This document shows positions 15,229 through 24,033 of a DNA stretch of 64,000 nucleotides, one piece after another. The DNA is taken from assembly GCF_012927245.1 (NCBI RefSeq), contig NZ_JABBGE010000007.1, positions 434,001-498,000 of the forward strand, given 5' to 3'. The notes below the pieces were generated by a model. That model saw only the letters and a list, made by a program, of their open reading frames with translations. It was not told where the DNA came from and searched no databases. Position numbers and translations under genes: made by a program. The DNA is from Streptomyces sp. R302 (GTDB lineage: Bacteria; Actinomycetota; Actinomycetes; Streptomycetales; Streptomycetaceae). Within the stretch, counting starts at the first letter, position 1. Every line of letters starts with the position of its first letter.

Positions 15229-16776
15229 ATGGGACGACGCTCCCCCTCCACGCGACTCCAGGCGGGCTTGGCCGCCATGGCGGTCGCGGCCGCCACCGGC
15301 GTGATCCTGACCATGCCGGAGGCCTCCGCCGCCGTCGCCGCCGGGGCGACCGGCTACGCGAGCCAGAACGGCGGGACGACCGGCGGCGCCGGCGGGCAGA
15401 CCGTCCGGGCGACCACCGGCACCCAGATCCACGCGGCCCTCTGCGGCCGCGCCTCCAGCAGCACCCCGATCGTCATCCAGGTCGAGGGCACCATCAACCA
15501 CGCCAACACCGCCAAGGTGTCCGGTTCCAGCTGCAACACCGCCGACGGCGTCATCGAGCTCAAGCAGATCAGCAACGTCACGCTCGTCGGCGTCGGCGCG
15601 GGCGCCGTCTTCGACCAGGTCGGCATCCACATCCGCGAGTCGAGCAACATCATCGTCCAGAACGTCACCGTCAAGAACGTCAAGAAGTCCGGCTCGCCCA
15701 CCTCCAACGGCGGCGACGCCATCGGCATGGAGAGGGACGTCCGCAACGTCTGGGTGGACCACAGCACCCTGGAGGCCTCCGGCGGCGAGTCCGAGGGCTT
15801 CGACGGGCTCTTCGACATGAAGGACAACACGCAGTACGTGACGCTCTCCTACAGCGTGCTGCGCGACTCCGGCCGCGGCGGCCTGGTCGGCTCCAGCGAG
15901 ACCGAGCTGAGCAACGGCTTCATCACCTACCACCACAACCTGTACGAGAACATCGACTCGCGCGCCCCGCTGCTGCGCGGCGGCGTCGCCCACATGTACG
16001 ACAACCACTACCGGCAGCTGAACGAGTCGGGCATCAACTCCCGCGCCGGCGCCCGCGCCAAGGTGGAGAACAACTACTTCGAGGACTCCAAGGACGTCCT
16101 CGGCACGTTCTACACCGACGCGGCCGGCTCCTGGCAGGTCGCCGGGAACGTCTTCGACAACGTGACCTGGTCGCCCGCCGGCACCGACTACAAGCCCGCC
16201 GGTCCGAACCCGACCTCCAACACGACGGTGTCCATCCCTTACGGCTACGCCCTGGACAGCGCCTCCTGCGTCCCGGACGTCGTCGCCCGCACGGCCGGCG
16301 CGAACAAGGGCCTGCTGGTCTCGGACGGCTCCTGCACCCCGCAGACCCCGAGCCCGACGCCCACCCCCACCCCCACCCCCACCCCGACCGCCACCGCCAC
16401 CACCGCCCCGCCGGCCGGCACCAACCTCAGCATCGGCGCCGGTTCGGACGGCTCCGGCAAGGCCGACGGGACCAGCTACGCCAACGTCCGCGACGGCGAT
16501 CTCGCCACCTACTGGTCGCCCACCGGCACCACCGGCTCGGTCTCGGTCAAGTGGGGCTCCCCCACGACGATCCGGTCCGTCCGCATCCGCGAGGCCTCCG
16601 GGGCGGGCACCGTCACCGGCTGGCGGCTGCTGAACGCCGACACCGGAGCCGTACTCTCCACCGGGAGCGCGGCCGGCACGGTCTCCCTCCCGGCGACCTC
16701 GCTGAGCAAGGTCACCTTCGAGATCACCTCCGCCACCGGCACCCCGCGGATCGCCGAGTTCGAGACGTACGCGTAG
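15229..16776 (+). CDS. Secreted pectate lyase (PL1) with C-terminal carbohydrate-binding-type domain
   Basis: 515 residues. A signal peptide (LQAGLAAMAVAAATGVIL ... EASA) precedes a parallel beta-helix lyase (about 40-365) with PL1 signatures NVWVDHSTLEA and DGLFDMKDNTQYVTLSYS, which hold Ca-binding Asp residues, and SRAPLLRGG with the catalytic-site Arg. A Thr/Pro linker (TPTPTPTPTPT) leads to a roughly 120-residue beta domain (GKADGTSYANVRDGDLATYWSP) of the discoidin/F5-8C type. It cleaves polygalacturonate outside the cell. The ATG at 15229 has a modest AAGGGCAGG site. Regulated by the operator at 15127. Confidence 0.92.
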   Translation: MGRRSPSTRLQAGLAAMAVAAATGVILTMPEASAAVAAGATGYASQNGGTTGGAGGQTVRATTGTQIHAALCGRASSSTPIVIQVEGTINHANTAKVSGSSCNTADGVIELKQISNVTLVGVGAGAVFDQVGIHIRESSNIIVQNVTVKNVKKSGSPTSNGGDAIGMERDVRNVWVDHSTLEASGGESEGFDGLFDMKDNTQYVTLSYSVLRDSGRGGLVGSSETELSNGFITYHHNLYENIDSRAPLLRGGVAHMYDNHYRQLNESGINSRAGARAKVENNYFEDSKDVLGTFYTDAAGSWQVAGNVFDNVTWSPAGTDYKPAGPNPTSNTTVSIPYGYALDSASCVPDVVARTAGANKGLLVSDGSCTPQTPSPTPTPTPTPTPTATATTAPPAGTNLSIGAGSDGSGKADGTSYANVRDGDLATYWSPTGTTGSVSVKWGSPTTIRSVRIREASGAGTVTGWRLLNADTGAVLSTGSAAGTVSLPATSLSKVTFEITSATGTPRIAEFETYA

Positions 16777-16791
16777 CGGTCCGGAGCGCGC

Positions 16792-18054
16792 TCAGAAGTC
16801 GACCGGGTCGCGGACGAGGGGGCAGGTCATGCAGTGGCCGCCGCCTCGTCCGCGGCCCAGTTCCGCGCCCACGATGGTGATGACCTCGATGCCCGCCTTC
16901 CGCAGCAGCGTGTTGGTCTGGGTGTTGCGGTCGTAGGTGAAGACCACGCCCGGCTCCAGGGCGACGGCGTTGTTGCCGCTGTCCCACTGCTGGCGCTCGG
17001 AGGCGTAGTCGTCGCCGCCGGTCTCGATGACCCGGAGCCCCGGCAGGCCGAGGGCCTTGGCGACGACGTCCGTGAAGGGGGTGTCGCCCTCGTCGGTGAT
17101 CTCGACGCCGGGGGCGCGGTCGGAGGGGCGCAGCGAGAAGCTGTGGATCGCGTCCACGATCCTGGGGTAGAGGGTGACGACGTCCCGGTCGGCGAAGGTG
17201 AAGACGGTGTCGAGGTGCATGGCCGAGCGGAGCCTGGGCATGCCGGCGACGACGACGTGTTCGGCGGCGCCGCGTGCGAAGAGCGCCTGGGCCACCTGGG
17301 TGACGGCCTGCCGGGAGGTGCGCTCGCTCATGCCCATGAGGACGACGCCGTTGCCGACGGGCATGATGTCGCCGCCCTCGAAGGTGGCCTGTCCCCAGTC
17401 CCGTTCGGGGTCGCCCCACCAGACGGTGGCGTCCCGGTAGCCGGGGTGGAAGGTGTAGACGGCCTTCATGAGCAGGGTCTCGCCGTGCCGGGCGGGCCAG
17501 TAGAGCGGGTTGAGGGTGACGCCGCCGTACAGCCAGCAGGTGGTGTCGCGGGTGTAGAGGGTGTTGGGGAGGGGCGGCATCAGGTACTCGCGGGCGCCGG
17601 TGGCCTCGCGGGCGAGCGCGACGTACGGGGAGCGGAACGCGTCCGGGAGGTCGGCGGTGGACAGCCCGCCGATGAGGTACTCGGCCAGCTCCCGGGGCGC
17701 GATCGAGTCGAGGAAGGCGCGGGTGTCGTCGATGAGTCCGAGGCCGACCTCGTTGGCGACGATCTTCCGGTCGAGCAGCCAGGCCCTGGCCTCGGGGATC
17801 GCCATGGTCTCGGAGAGCAGGTTGTGCAGCTCGACGACCTCGACGCCGCGCTGGACCAGTTTGTTGACGAAGTCGGCGTGGTCGCGCTGGGCGTTCTCCA
17901 CCCACATGACGTCGTCGAAGAGGAGGTCGTCGGAGTTGGTCGGGGTCAGCCGGCGGTGGGCGAGGCCGGGCGAGCAGACGAGGACCTTGTGGAGCCGGCC
18001 GACCTCGGAGTGGACGCCGAGGGGCCGGGCGGCCTGGGGGGTTTCGGGGTTCAT
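16792..18054 (-). CDS. arcA: Arginine deiminase
   Basis: 420 residues, family-typical length. Converts arginine to citrulline and ammonia in the cytosol. Catalytic elements: Asp/Glu site in ATFEGGDIMPVGNG, His in AMHLDTVFTF, and nucleophilic Cys408 in GGGHCMTCPL. The N-terminal GVHSEVGRLHKVLVCSPG is the standard ADI start. The ATG has AGGAAAGG upstream. It is the second gene after the antiporter, 37 bases downstream, so the two form an arcD-arcA operon. Ornithine transcarbamoylase and carbamate kinase genes are not adjacent, so the pathway is incomplete locally. Confidence 0.96.
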   Translation of the reverse strand: MNPETPQAARPLGVHSEVGRLHKVLVCSPGLAHRRLTPTNSDDLLFDDVMWVENAQRDHADFVNKLVQRGVEVVELHNLLSETMAIPEARAWLLDRKIVANEVGLGLIDDTRAFLDSIAPRELAEYLIGGLSTADLPDAFRSPYVALAREATGAREYLMPPLPNTLYTRDTTCWLYGGVTLNPLYWPARHGETLLMKAVYTFHPGYRDATVWWGDPERDWGQATFEGGDIMPVGNGVVLMGMSERTSRQAVTQVAQALFARGAAEHVVVAGMPRLRSAMHLDTVFTFADRDVVTLYPRIVDAIHSFSLRPSDRAPGVEITDEGDTPFTDVVAKALGLPGLRVIETGGDDYASERQQWDSGNNAVALEPGVVFTYDRNTQTNTLLRKAGIEVITIVGAELGRGRGGGHCMTCPLVRDPVDF

Positions 18055-18091
18055 CGCCGGCCTTTCCTGAGGGGGCGGGGTGCGGGGGTCT

Positions 18092-19549
18092 TCACAGCTC
18101 GATCCAGCCGGCGGCGAGGGCGATGACGCCGACGACGGCTCCGGCGACCGAGAGGGCGCAGACGACCGCCTCCCGGGGCGAGAAGAGGCGCCGGCCCTGC
18201 TCACGGCGGGCCTTCACGAAGAGCAGGGTGGCGGGGGCGTAGAGGATGAGGGAGACGAGGACGAACGTGAGGCCGGCCGCGAACAGCAGGAAGGCCGTGT
18301 AGAGGGTGGCGACGGCCGCGACGGCGAGTTCGCGCCGGGTGCTCGTCCCGGCCACCCGGTGCTCCCGTGGCCGCCGCGCGATCTTGAAGGCGAAGGCGGC
18401 GGCGAGGAGGAAGGGGATGAGGCTGAGGGCGCTGGTCAGGTCGAGGGCGAAGTTGAAGGCGTCGTCGGAGAAGGCGGTGACGACGAGGACGACCTGGCTG
18501 AGCGCGGTGGTCATGAGCAGGGCGGGGACGGGGACGTCGTTCGCGTTGGAGCGGCCGAGGAAGCGGGGCATGTCGTCGTCCTTGGCGGCGACGAAGAGGA
18601 CCTCGGCGGCCATCAGGGTCCAGGCGAGGTAGGCGCCGAGGACGGAGACGATGAGGCCGACGCTGACGAAGGCCTTGCCCCAGGTGCCGACGGCGGCCTC
18701 CAGGACGCCGGCCATGGACGGCTGGCGCAGCTCGGCGATCTCGCTCATGGGCAGGATGCCGTACGACACGATGGTGACGGAGGCGAAGACGGCGAAGACG
18801 CTGAGGAAGCCCAGGACCGTGGCCCGGCCGACGTCCTCGCGCCGCCTGGCGTGCCGGGAGTAGACGCTGGCGCCCTCGACGCCGAGGAAGACGAAGACGG
18901 TGGCGAGCATGGTGCCGCGGACCTGGTCGAAGAGGGAGCCGGCGTAGTCGGCGCCGCCGAAGTTCTCGGCGAAGACGGAGGGTTCGAAGCAGTAGACCGC
19001 GAGGAGGACGAAGACCAGGATGGGCACGAGCTTGGCGACCGTGACGATCCGGTTGATCGCCGCCGCCTCCTTGACCCCGCGCCGGACGAGCAGGAAGAAG
19101 CCCCACAGGCCGGCCGAGGAGAGGACGATCGCGAGGGCGGTGTCGCCGTCGCCGAGGGCGGGCGCCACGGCGCCGACCGTCGACATGATGAGGACCCAGT
19201 AGGTGACGTTGCCGACGCAGGCGCTGGCCCAGTAGCCGAAGGCCGAGAAGAAGCCGAGGTACTCGCCGAAGCCGGCCTTGGCGTACGCGTACACGCCGGC
19301 GTCCAGGTCGGGGCGGCGTACGGCGAGCGTCTGGAAGACGAACGCGAGCATGAGCATGCCGACGCCGGCGACGGCCCAGGCGATGAGCGCGCCCGCGACG
19401 CCGGTCTCCTGCGCGAAGCGCCGGGGCAGCGAGAAGACGCCGGCTCCGACCATGGAGCCGACGACCATCGCGGTCAGGGTGAGGAGGCTGAGCTTGACCG
19501 CGGGCGGCGTGCCGGTGGCGGTCGGAGCACTGGGTTCCGCTGCGGTCAT
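18092..19549 (-). CDS. arcD: Arginine/ornithine-type APC antiporter
   Basis: 485 residues with about 12 hydrophobic segments of the amino acid-polyamine-organocation family. The first helix carries the substrate motif TAMVVGSMVGAGVFSLP, and ALIAWAVAGVGMLMLAFVFQ and FALDLTSALSLIPFLLAA are typical of the ArcD/basic amino acid:polyamine antiporter branch. Its place directly upstream of arginine deiminase supports arginine uptake coupled to ornithine or citrulline export. The ATG at 19549 has GAGGTAGG upstream. It would be transcribed from the 19550-19676 region. Confidence 0.92.
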   Translation of the reverse strand: MTAAEPSAPTATGTPPAVKLSLLTLTAMVVGSMVGAGVFSLPRRFAQETGVAGALIAWAVAGVGMLMLAFVFQTLAVRRPDLDAGVYAYAKAGFGEYLGFFSAFGYWASACVGNVTYWVLIMSTVGAVAPALGDGDTALAIVLSSAGLWGFFLLVRRGVKEAAAINRIVTVAKLVPILVFVLLAVYCFEPSVFAENFGGADYAGSLFDQVRGTMLATVFVFLGVEGASVYSRHARRREDVGRATVLGFLSVFAVFASVTIVSYGILPMSEIAELRQPSMAGVLEAAVGTWGKAFVSVGLIVSVLGAYLAWTLMAAEVLFVAAKDDDMPRFLGRSNANDVPVPALLMTTALSQVVLVVTAFSDDAFNFALDLTSALSLIPFLLAAAFAFKIARRPREHRVAGTSTRRELAVAAVATLYTAFLLFAAGLTFVLVSLILYAPATLLFVKARREQGRRLFSPREAVVCALSVAGAVVGVIALAAGWIEL

Positions 19550-19676
19550 GGTCCTACCTCGCCCGCGCTCGCGCACCGCGGTTCGGCACGAGGGCGAGGG
19601 GCTTCGGGGCGATCAGACTCTAGCCCGGCTCAGAGGCTTTCGCCCTTTATATCCGATCTTGTCTGTGCGTAGGCGA

Positions 19677-19713
19677 GGGCGCCCGGCACCCAATGGACGG
19701 GTGCCGGGCGCCC
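19677..19713 (-). terminator. Terminator of adenosine deaminase gene
   Basis: GGGCGCCCGGCACCC and GGGTGCCGGGCGCCC form a perfect 15-bp stem with loop AATGGAC. It starts 12 bases after the adenosine deaminase stop and insulates the arcDA promoter region. Confidence 0.85.
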
Positions 19714-19724
19714 GGGTGTCCGGG

Positions 19725-21389
19725 TCAGCGGCCCGGGGTCGCGTGCGCCGACTCGAAGGCGGCGAAGGCGGCTTCCTGGCGCCATTCGAGGGAGGCCTTG
19801 GGGCTGCCCTCGACGAGGCGCCGGCAGGCGGCGGAGCGGACCGGCGTGCCGGGGCGCTCACCGCGGCAGGCCGGGACGGTCCGGTAGCCCTCGGCGGTCG
19901 GGTTGCCGCGCCACAGACTCGGGCCGGGGAGGAAGGCGTACTCCAGGGAGGCGCGGGCGAGGTCCTTCAGCTCCGGGTACGAGAGGCCGTAGGTGCGGGC
20001 CGCGTACTGGTACTCGTGGCTGATGTCGATGCGGGACACGCCGGGGTCGTCGGTGGCGAGCACCACCGGCACGCCGTAGGCGCGGTACGTCTCGAAGGGG
20101 TGGTCGGCGCCGCGGACGCCGAGGATCTGGGCGTTGCTGCTGAAGGGCACCTCGACGGCGACCTCACGGGCGGCCATGGTCCGGGCGGTGGACTGCCAGT
20201 CGTCCTCGTGCACCAGGTCCACGCCGTGGCCGACGCGCTCGGTGCGGGCCACGTCGACGGCCTCGGCGATGTGGAAGGCGAGGTCCTCGGGCTTGACCAG
20301 GCCGGGCCACAGCTCGCCGGCATGCAGGGTCACATGGGCCTCGGGGTGGACGCCGCGGAGGTGGGCGAGCATCCGCATCTGGAGCCGGTAGTTCGCGAGC
20401 GAGCTGTCCCAGTCCTCCGGCTGGACGAGGTTGACGGCGACGAAGCGCTCGTCCCGCTCGGCCAGCGCCATGCCGAGCGCCATCTGGGTGAAGACCCGCT
20501 GGGGCGTGGAGCCGCGCGAGACCTGGGAGATCCAGCGGACGGTGACCCCACAGGCGGGCCGCTCGCGCTCGGTGCCGCAGCGGGCCGCCGCGCGGAACTC
20601 GGCGTCGCCGGCGTCGGCCTCCTTCACCGCCTCCTTCACGAGGGCGTCGAGCCGGCCGCCCGCGGTGAGCTTCTTGTACAGGGCGGCGAGGTCCGGGTCC
20701 CAGCCGACCTCGTTCGCGAGCTTCTTCGCACCCTCGGAGGCCGGGCTGACCATGGTCTCCAGGTACCACTGGTTCTGCGCGGCGACGTCGTCGGCGAACT
20801 CCGCGAGCATCTTGCCCCGGTGACGCCACGTCACCTCGCCGAACTTGCCGAAGGTGTCGAAGAAGTGGTCGTGGCCGTTGCCGCCCGGCGGGAAGTCCTC
20901 CATGGACCAGGCGCGCACGATGGCGTCGCGGAAGGCGCGGTCGGTGCGGGCGTCGGCGGCCGGGCGGGTGCCGGGTCCGCAGGGCGGGACGACGGCGGTC
21001 ATGGTGGCCGTGTCGATGCAGAGCCCGTCCTCGGCGGCGAGGGTGATCAGGTACTCGGTGGAGACGGCGCCGGAGAGGTGGTTGTGAAGCTCCCCGCCCT
21101 TGGGCAGCGACCGGAAGAACTCCGCGAGCCGGGCGGGCTGTTCCCGTACGGACTCCAGGTAGGCGCCGGTCCGCGCCTCGGCGGGGGTCGGGACGCGGGG
21201 CACGGCGGCGGGGGCGCCTGCGGCGGGAAGAGGCGAGGCGGGACGGGCGGCGGCGGGCAGGGCGGCGGCGGTCAGCGGCAGCAGGCCGAGCACGGCCACG
21301 GCGGCCGGGACGAGGAGGCGGCGGCGCGCGGCGGATCGGCGGGGCGCGTCGGAGCGCCGGGGCGTCACGGATCGGTGGGGCGTAGTCAC
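19725..21389 (-). CDS. Secreted adenosine deaminase-like protein
   Basis: About 554 residues, larger than the cytosolic enzyme (about 340) and closer to the ADGF-like secreted group. A basic N-terminus and hydrophobic core (LLVPAAVAVLGLLPLTAAALPAA) form a signal peptide. Zinc and catalytic motifs are intact: GGELHNHLSG, HVTLHAGE, RVGHGVDLV, VPFSSNAQI and VLATDDPGVSR. An insert with cysteines lies at about 115-300. It would deaminate adenosine or deoxyadenosine outside the cell, salvaging nucleosides. The GTG at 21389 gives the proper signal; the ribosome site is weak and a longer start cannot be excluded. Confidence 0.9.
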   Translation of the reverse strand: MTTPHRSVTPRRSDAPRRSAARRRLLVPAAVAVLGLLPLTAAALPAAARPASPLPAAGAPAAVPRVPTPAEARTGAYLESVREQPARLAEFFRSLPKGGELHNHLSGAVSTEYLITLAAEDGLCIDTATMTAVVPPCGPGTRPAADARTDRAFRDAIVRAWSMEDFPPGGNGHDHFFDTFGKFGEVTWRHRGKMLAEFADDVAAQNQWYLETMVSPASEGAKKLANEVGWDPDLAALYKKLTAGGRLDALVKEAVKEADAGDAEFRAAARCGTERERPACGVTVRWISQVSRGSTPQRVFTQMALGMALAERDERFVAVNLVQPEDWDSSLANYRLQMRMLAHLRGVHPEAHVTLHAGELWPGLVKPEDLAFHIAEAVDVARTERVGHGVDLVHEDDWQSTARTMAAREVAVEVPFSSNAQILGVRGADHPFETYRAYGVPVVLATDDPGVSRIDISHEYQYAARTYGLSYPELKDLARASLEYAFLPGPSLWRGNPTAEGYRTVPACRGERPGTPVRSAACRRLVEGSPKASLEWRQEAAFAAFESAHATPGR

Positions 21390-21543
21390 CCGGGCATGAT
21401 CGTGAACGTCGGCCGCCCGCCGCCCCCGGCGAAACACGGTGGCGGCCGCGACCACCCGACCGGGTGACACTCCGACCCTCGAACGAGTGATCCCGGGCTC
21501 CACGTTCGAGTGCCCGTAGGGGGCGTGGGCAGGGGCCGAGGGG

Positions 21544-22722
21544 TCACAGACGGCGGAGGGCTCCCGGCTCCCGGAGGGCGGCGAGGGTGGGGTAGCCGTC
21601 CACGGCCATGATGAGGTCGGCCTCGGCGAGGAGGGAGCGCAGGACGTGGACGATGCCGTCCTCGCCGCCCGCCGCCAGGCCGTACGCGTACGGGCGGCCG
21701 ACGCCCACCGCGGTGGCGCCCAGCGCCAGGGCCTTGACGACGTCCGCGCCGGTGCGGACGCCCGAGTCGAAGAGGACGGGGAGGCCGTCCGCGGCCTCGA
21801 CGACGTCGGGGAGGGCGTCGAGGGCGGGCAGGCCGCCGTTGGCCTGGCGGCCGCCGTGGTTGGAGCAGTACACCGCGTCCACGCCGCCGTCCCGGGCGCG
21901 GCGCACGTCCTCGGGGTGGCAGAGGCCCTTGAGGATCAGCGGGAGGTCGGTGAGGGAGCGCAGCCAGGGCAGGTCGGCCCAGGTGAGGGGGTTTCCGAAG
22001 ACGCCGACCCATTCGAGGATCGCCGCGCCGGGGTCCTCCTCGGGAGCCTTGGCGAGCCGGGCCCGGAAGACGGGGTCGGAGGTGTAGTTGGCGAGGCAGT
22101 GGCCGCGCAGCTGGGGGAAGTTGCTCCCGGCGAGGTCGCGCGGGCGCCAGCCGGTGACCCAGGTGTCGAGGGTGACGACGATCCCCTTGAACCCGGCGGC
22201 CTCGGCGCGCCGCACCAGGCTCTCCGCGAGCTCCCGGTCGGTGGGCGTGTAGAGCTGGAAGAAGCCCGGGGTGTCGCCGAACTCGGCGGCGACCTCCTCC
22301 ATCGGGTCCACCGTGAGGGTGGAGGCGACCATGGGCACGCCGGTGCGGCGGGCCGCGCGGGCGGTGGCCAGGTCGCCGTGCCCGTCCTGGGCGCAGAGCC
22401 CGACGACGCCGACCGGTGCCATGAAGAGCGGGGAGGGCAGCCGGAGGCCGAAGAGGTCGACGGCCAGGTCGCGTCGGGCGGCGCCGACCATCATCCGGGG
22501 CACCAGGCCCCACCGTTCGAAGGCCGTCACGTTCGCCCGCTGGGTGAACTCGTCGCCCGCGCCGCCCGCCACGTACGACACCACCGACGGCGGCAGCGCG
22601 GCGGCCGCCCGCTCCTCCAGCTCGGCGTAGGTCATGGGGAGGCCGGGGAGCACTCCGCCGAGACCGGCGAGGTAGATCTCGTTCTGGTAGTCGCCGTACC
22701 GCCCGTCGAACGCGCCGCTCAT
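21544..22722 (-). CDS. FMN-dependent alpha-hydroxy acid oxidase, lactate 2-monooxygenase type
   Basis: 392 residues. FMN/substrate motifs: MAPVGVVGLCAQDGHGDLATARAA, FFQLYTPTDRELAESLV, GIVVTLDTWVTGWRP, and the active-site SNHGGRQANGG with its catalytic His and Arg, then LFDSGVRTGADVVKALALGA phosphate-binding loop. The long variant loop with NYTSDPVFRARL resembles lactate 2-monooxygenase (lactate to acetate and CO2) rather than short glycolate oxidases. ATG with AAGGGCGGGG upstream. Monocistronic, divergent from the APH-fold gene. Confidence 0.9.
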   Translation of the reverse strand: MSGAFDGRYGDYQNEIYLAGLGGVLPGLPMTYAELEERAAAALPPSVVSYVAGGAGDEFTQRANVTAFERWGLVPRMMVGAARRDLAVDLFGLRLPSPLFMAPVGVVGLCAQDGHGDLATARAARRTGVPMVASTLTVDPMEEVAAEFGDTPGFFQLYTPTDRELAESLVRRAEAAGFKGIVVTLDTWVTGWRPRDLAGSNFPQLRGHCLANYTSDPVFRARLAKAPEEDPGAAILEWVGVFGNPLTWADLPWLRSLTDLPLILKGLCHPEDVRRARDGGVDAVYCSNHGGRQANGGLPALDALPDVVEAADGLPVLFDSGVRTGADVVKALALGATAVGVGRPYAYGLAAGGEDGIVHVLRSLLAEADLIMAVDGYPTLAALREPGALRRL

Positions 22723-22885
22723 CGTGGCCCCGCCCTTCCCTCGCCGTCCCGGACCGGGCCCGCGCCGGCCGCCGGTGGCGCCCACGGTGCCAGCCGCCGC
22801 GCCGTAACGCCATGGTGCGGGGGCGGGGCGGCTCCGGTGCCATATTCCGGTGCGGGCGGGTGCGGGCCGGTGGTGGAATCGCCCG

Positions 22886-23998
22886 ATGCACGGGAACGAA
22901 GGACGGACGGACGGCGGCGGCAGCGGCAGCGGCAGCGGCAGCGGCTACGGCGACGAGCGGGGCGCGGTGGTGGACCGGGGCCGGTTCGCCGACTCGACGA
23001 CTCCTTGGGACGACGCGAGGTGGCGGCGCGAGGTGTTCGGCTGGGCCGAGCCGGTCCTGGCCTCGCACGGACTCGTGGAGGCCGGCGTACGCGAGGTGCG
23101 GGTGCGACCCTGGTCGGTCCTCGTCCGGTTCCGCACGGGAGGCGGCCCGCGCGACGCCGTCTGGCTGAAGGCGGGCGCCCCCTCCAACGCCTTCGAGGCC
23201 GGTCTCGCCGGCGCGCTCGCCGCGTGGACGCCCGAGCACGTGATGACCCCGCTGGCGGTGGACGCGGAGCGCGGCTGGTCGCTGCTCCCCGACGGCGGAC
23301 CGCTCTTCCGGGACGTCCTGGACGCGGGCGCGGCAGGACCGGAGGCCTGGGCGACGGCGCTGGGCCGGTACGGCGAGATGCAGCGGCGGCTGGTCCCGTA
23401 CGCGAACGGAGTCGGGGACCGGGAGCGCGGCGGGCTCGGTCGGTTGGGTGTGTTGGGTGGGTTGGGGGTGCCGGGGGCTCGGACGCGGGAGTTGCCGGAG
23501 GTGTTCGACGCGCTCGTCGCCGGGAACCCGCTCTTCGACGGGGACGAGCGGGCCGCCCTGCTGCGGCGACGGCCCCGGCTCGTCGACCTGTGCGCCGAAC
23601 TCGACGCGTACGGGCTGCCCGACTCGCTCGACCACTGCGACCTGCACGACGGGCAGATCCTCGCCCCGGCCCCGGGCCGCTTCACCTTCTTCGACTGGGG
23701 TGACGCCTGCGTCGCCCACCCCTTCGGCAGCCTCCTGGTCCCGGTCCGGGAGGTGCGGGAGCGGTACGGCCCCGAGCACGTGGCCCCGATGGTGGACGCG
23801 TATCTGGAGCACTGGACCGGCCTCGGCCCGTCACGGGCGGAGCTCCGACGGGCGGCCGTCCTGGCGGTCCGCCTCGCGGCGCTCGGCCGGGCGGGCTCCT
23901 GGTTCCGGCTCTTCCCCGGCACCCCGACCGGCGACAGCGAGGAGGCGAGCGCGTCCTGGGTGCGGCAGCTCTTCGCCGCCACCGACGAAGAGCTCTGA
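22886..23998 (+). CDS. Aminoglycoside phosphotransferase-fold protein
   Basis: 370 residues. Kinase-like catalytic loop SLDHCDLHDGQIL and metal-binding FFDWGDACVAHPF are intact, so it is likely an active small-molecule kinase; the substrate is unknown and resistance should not be assumed. The N-terminus starts with a Ser/Gly repeat (GGGSGSGSGSGYG) encoded by GGCAGC repeats at about 22914-22946. A Gly/Leu/Val stretch RLGVLGGLGVPG near residue 186-198 is encoded by a T-containing G-rich tract at 23442-23468 unlike the rest of the gene. The ATG at 22886 has no strong ribosome site. Confidence 0.82.
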   Translation: MHGNEGRTDGGGSGSGSGSGYGDERGAVVDRGRFADSTTPWDDARWRREVFGWAEPVLASHGLVEAGVREVRVRPWSVLVRFRTGGGPRDAVWLKAGAPSNAFEAGLAGALAAWTPEHVMTPLAVDAERGWSLLPDGGPLFRDVLDAGAAGPEAWATALGRYGEMQRRLVPYANGVGDRERGGLGRLGVLGGLGVPGARTRELPEVFDALVAGNPLFDGDERAALLRRRPRLVDLCAELDAYGLPDSLDHCDLHDGQILAPAPGRFTFFDWGDACVAHPFGSLLVPVREVRERYGPEHVAPMVDAYLEHWTGLGPSRAELRRAAVLAVRLAALGRAGSWFRLFPGTPTGDSEEASASWVRQLFAATDEEL

Positions 23999-24033
23999 CA
24001 CCACCGGGCGGGGTGCGGTCCGCCCCCGCACGG

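Noticed and set aside
22914..22946. GGCAGC repeat as a regulatory element
   Set aside because: It encodes the Ser/Gly linker at the N-terminus of the APH-fold protein in frame; simple microsatellite.
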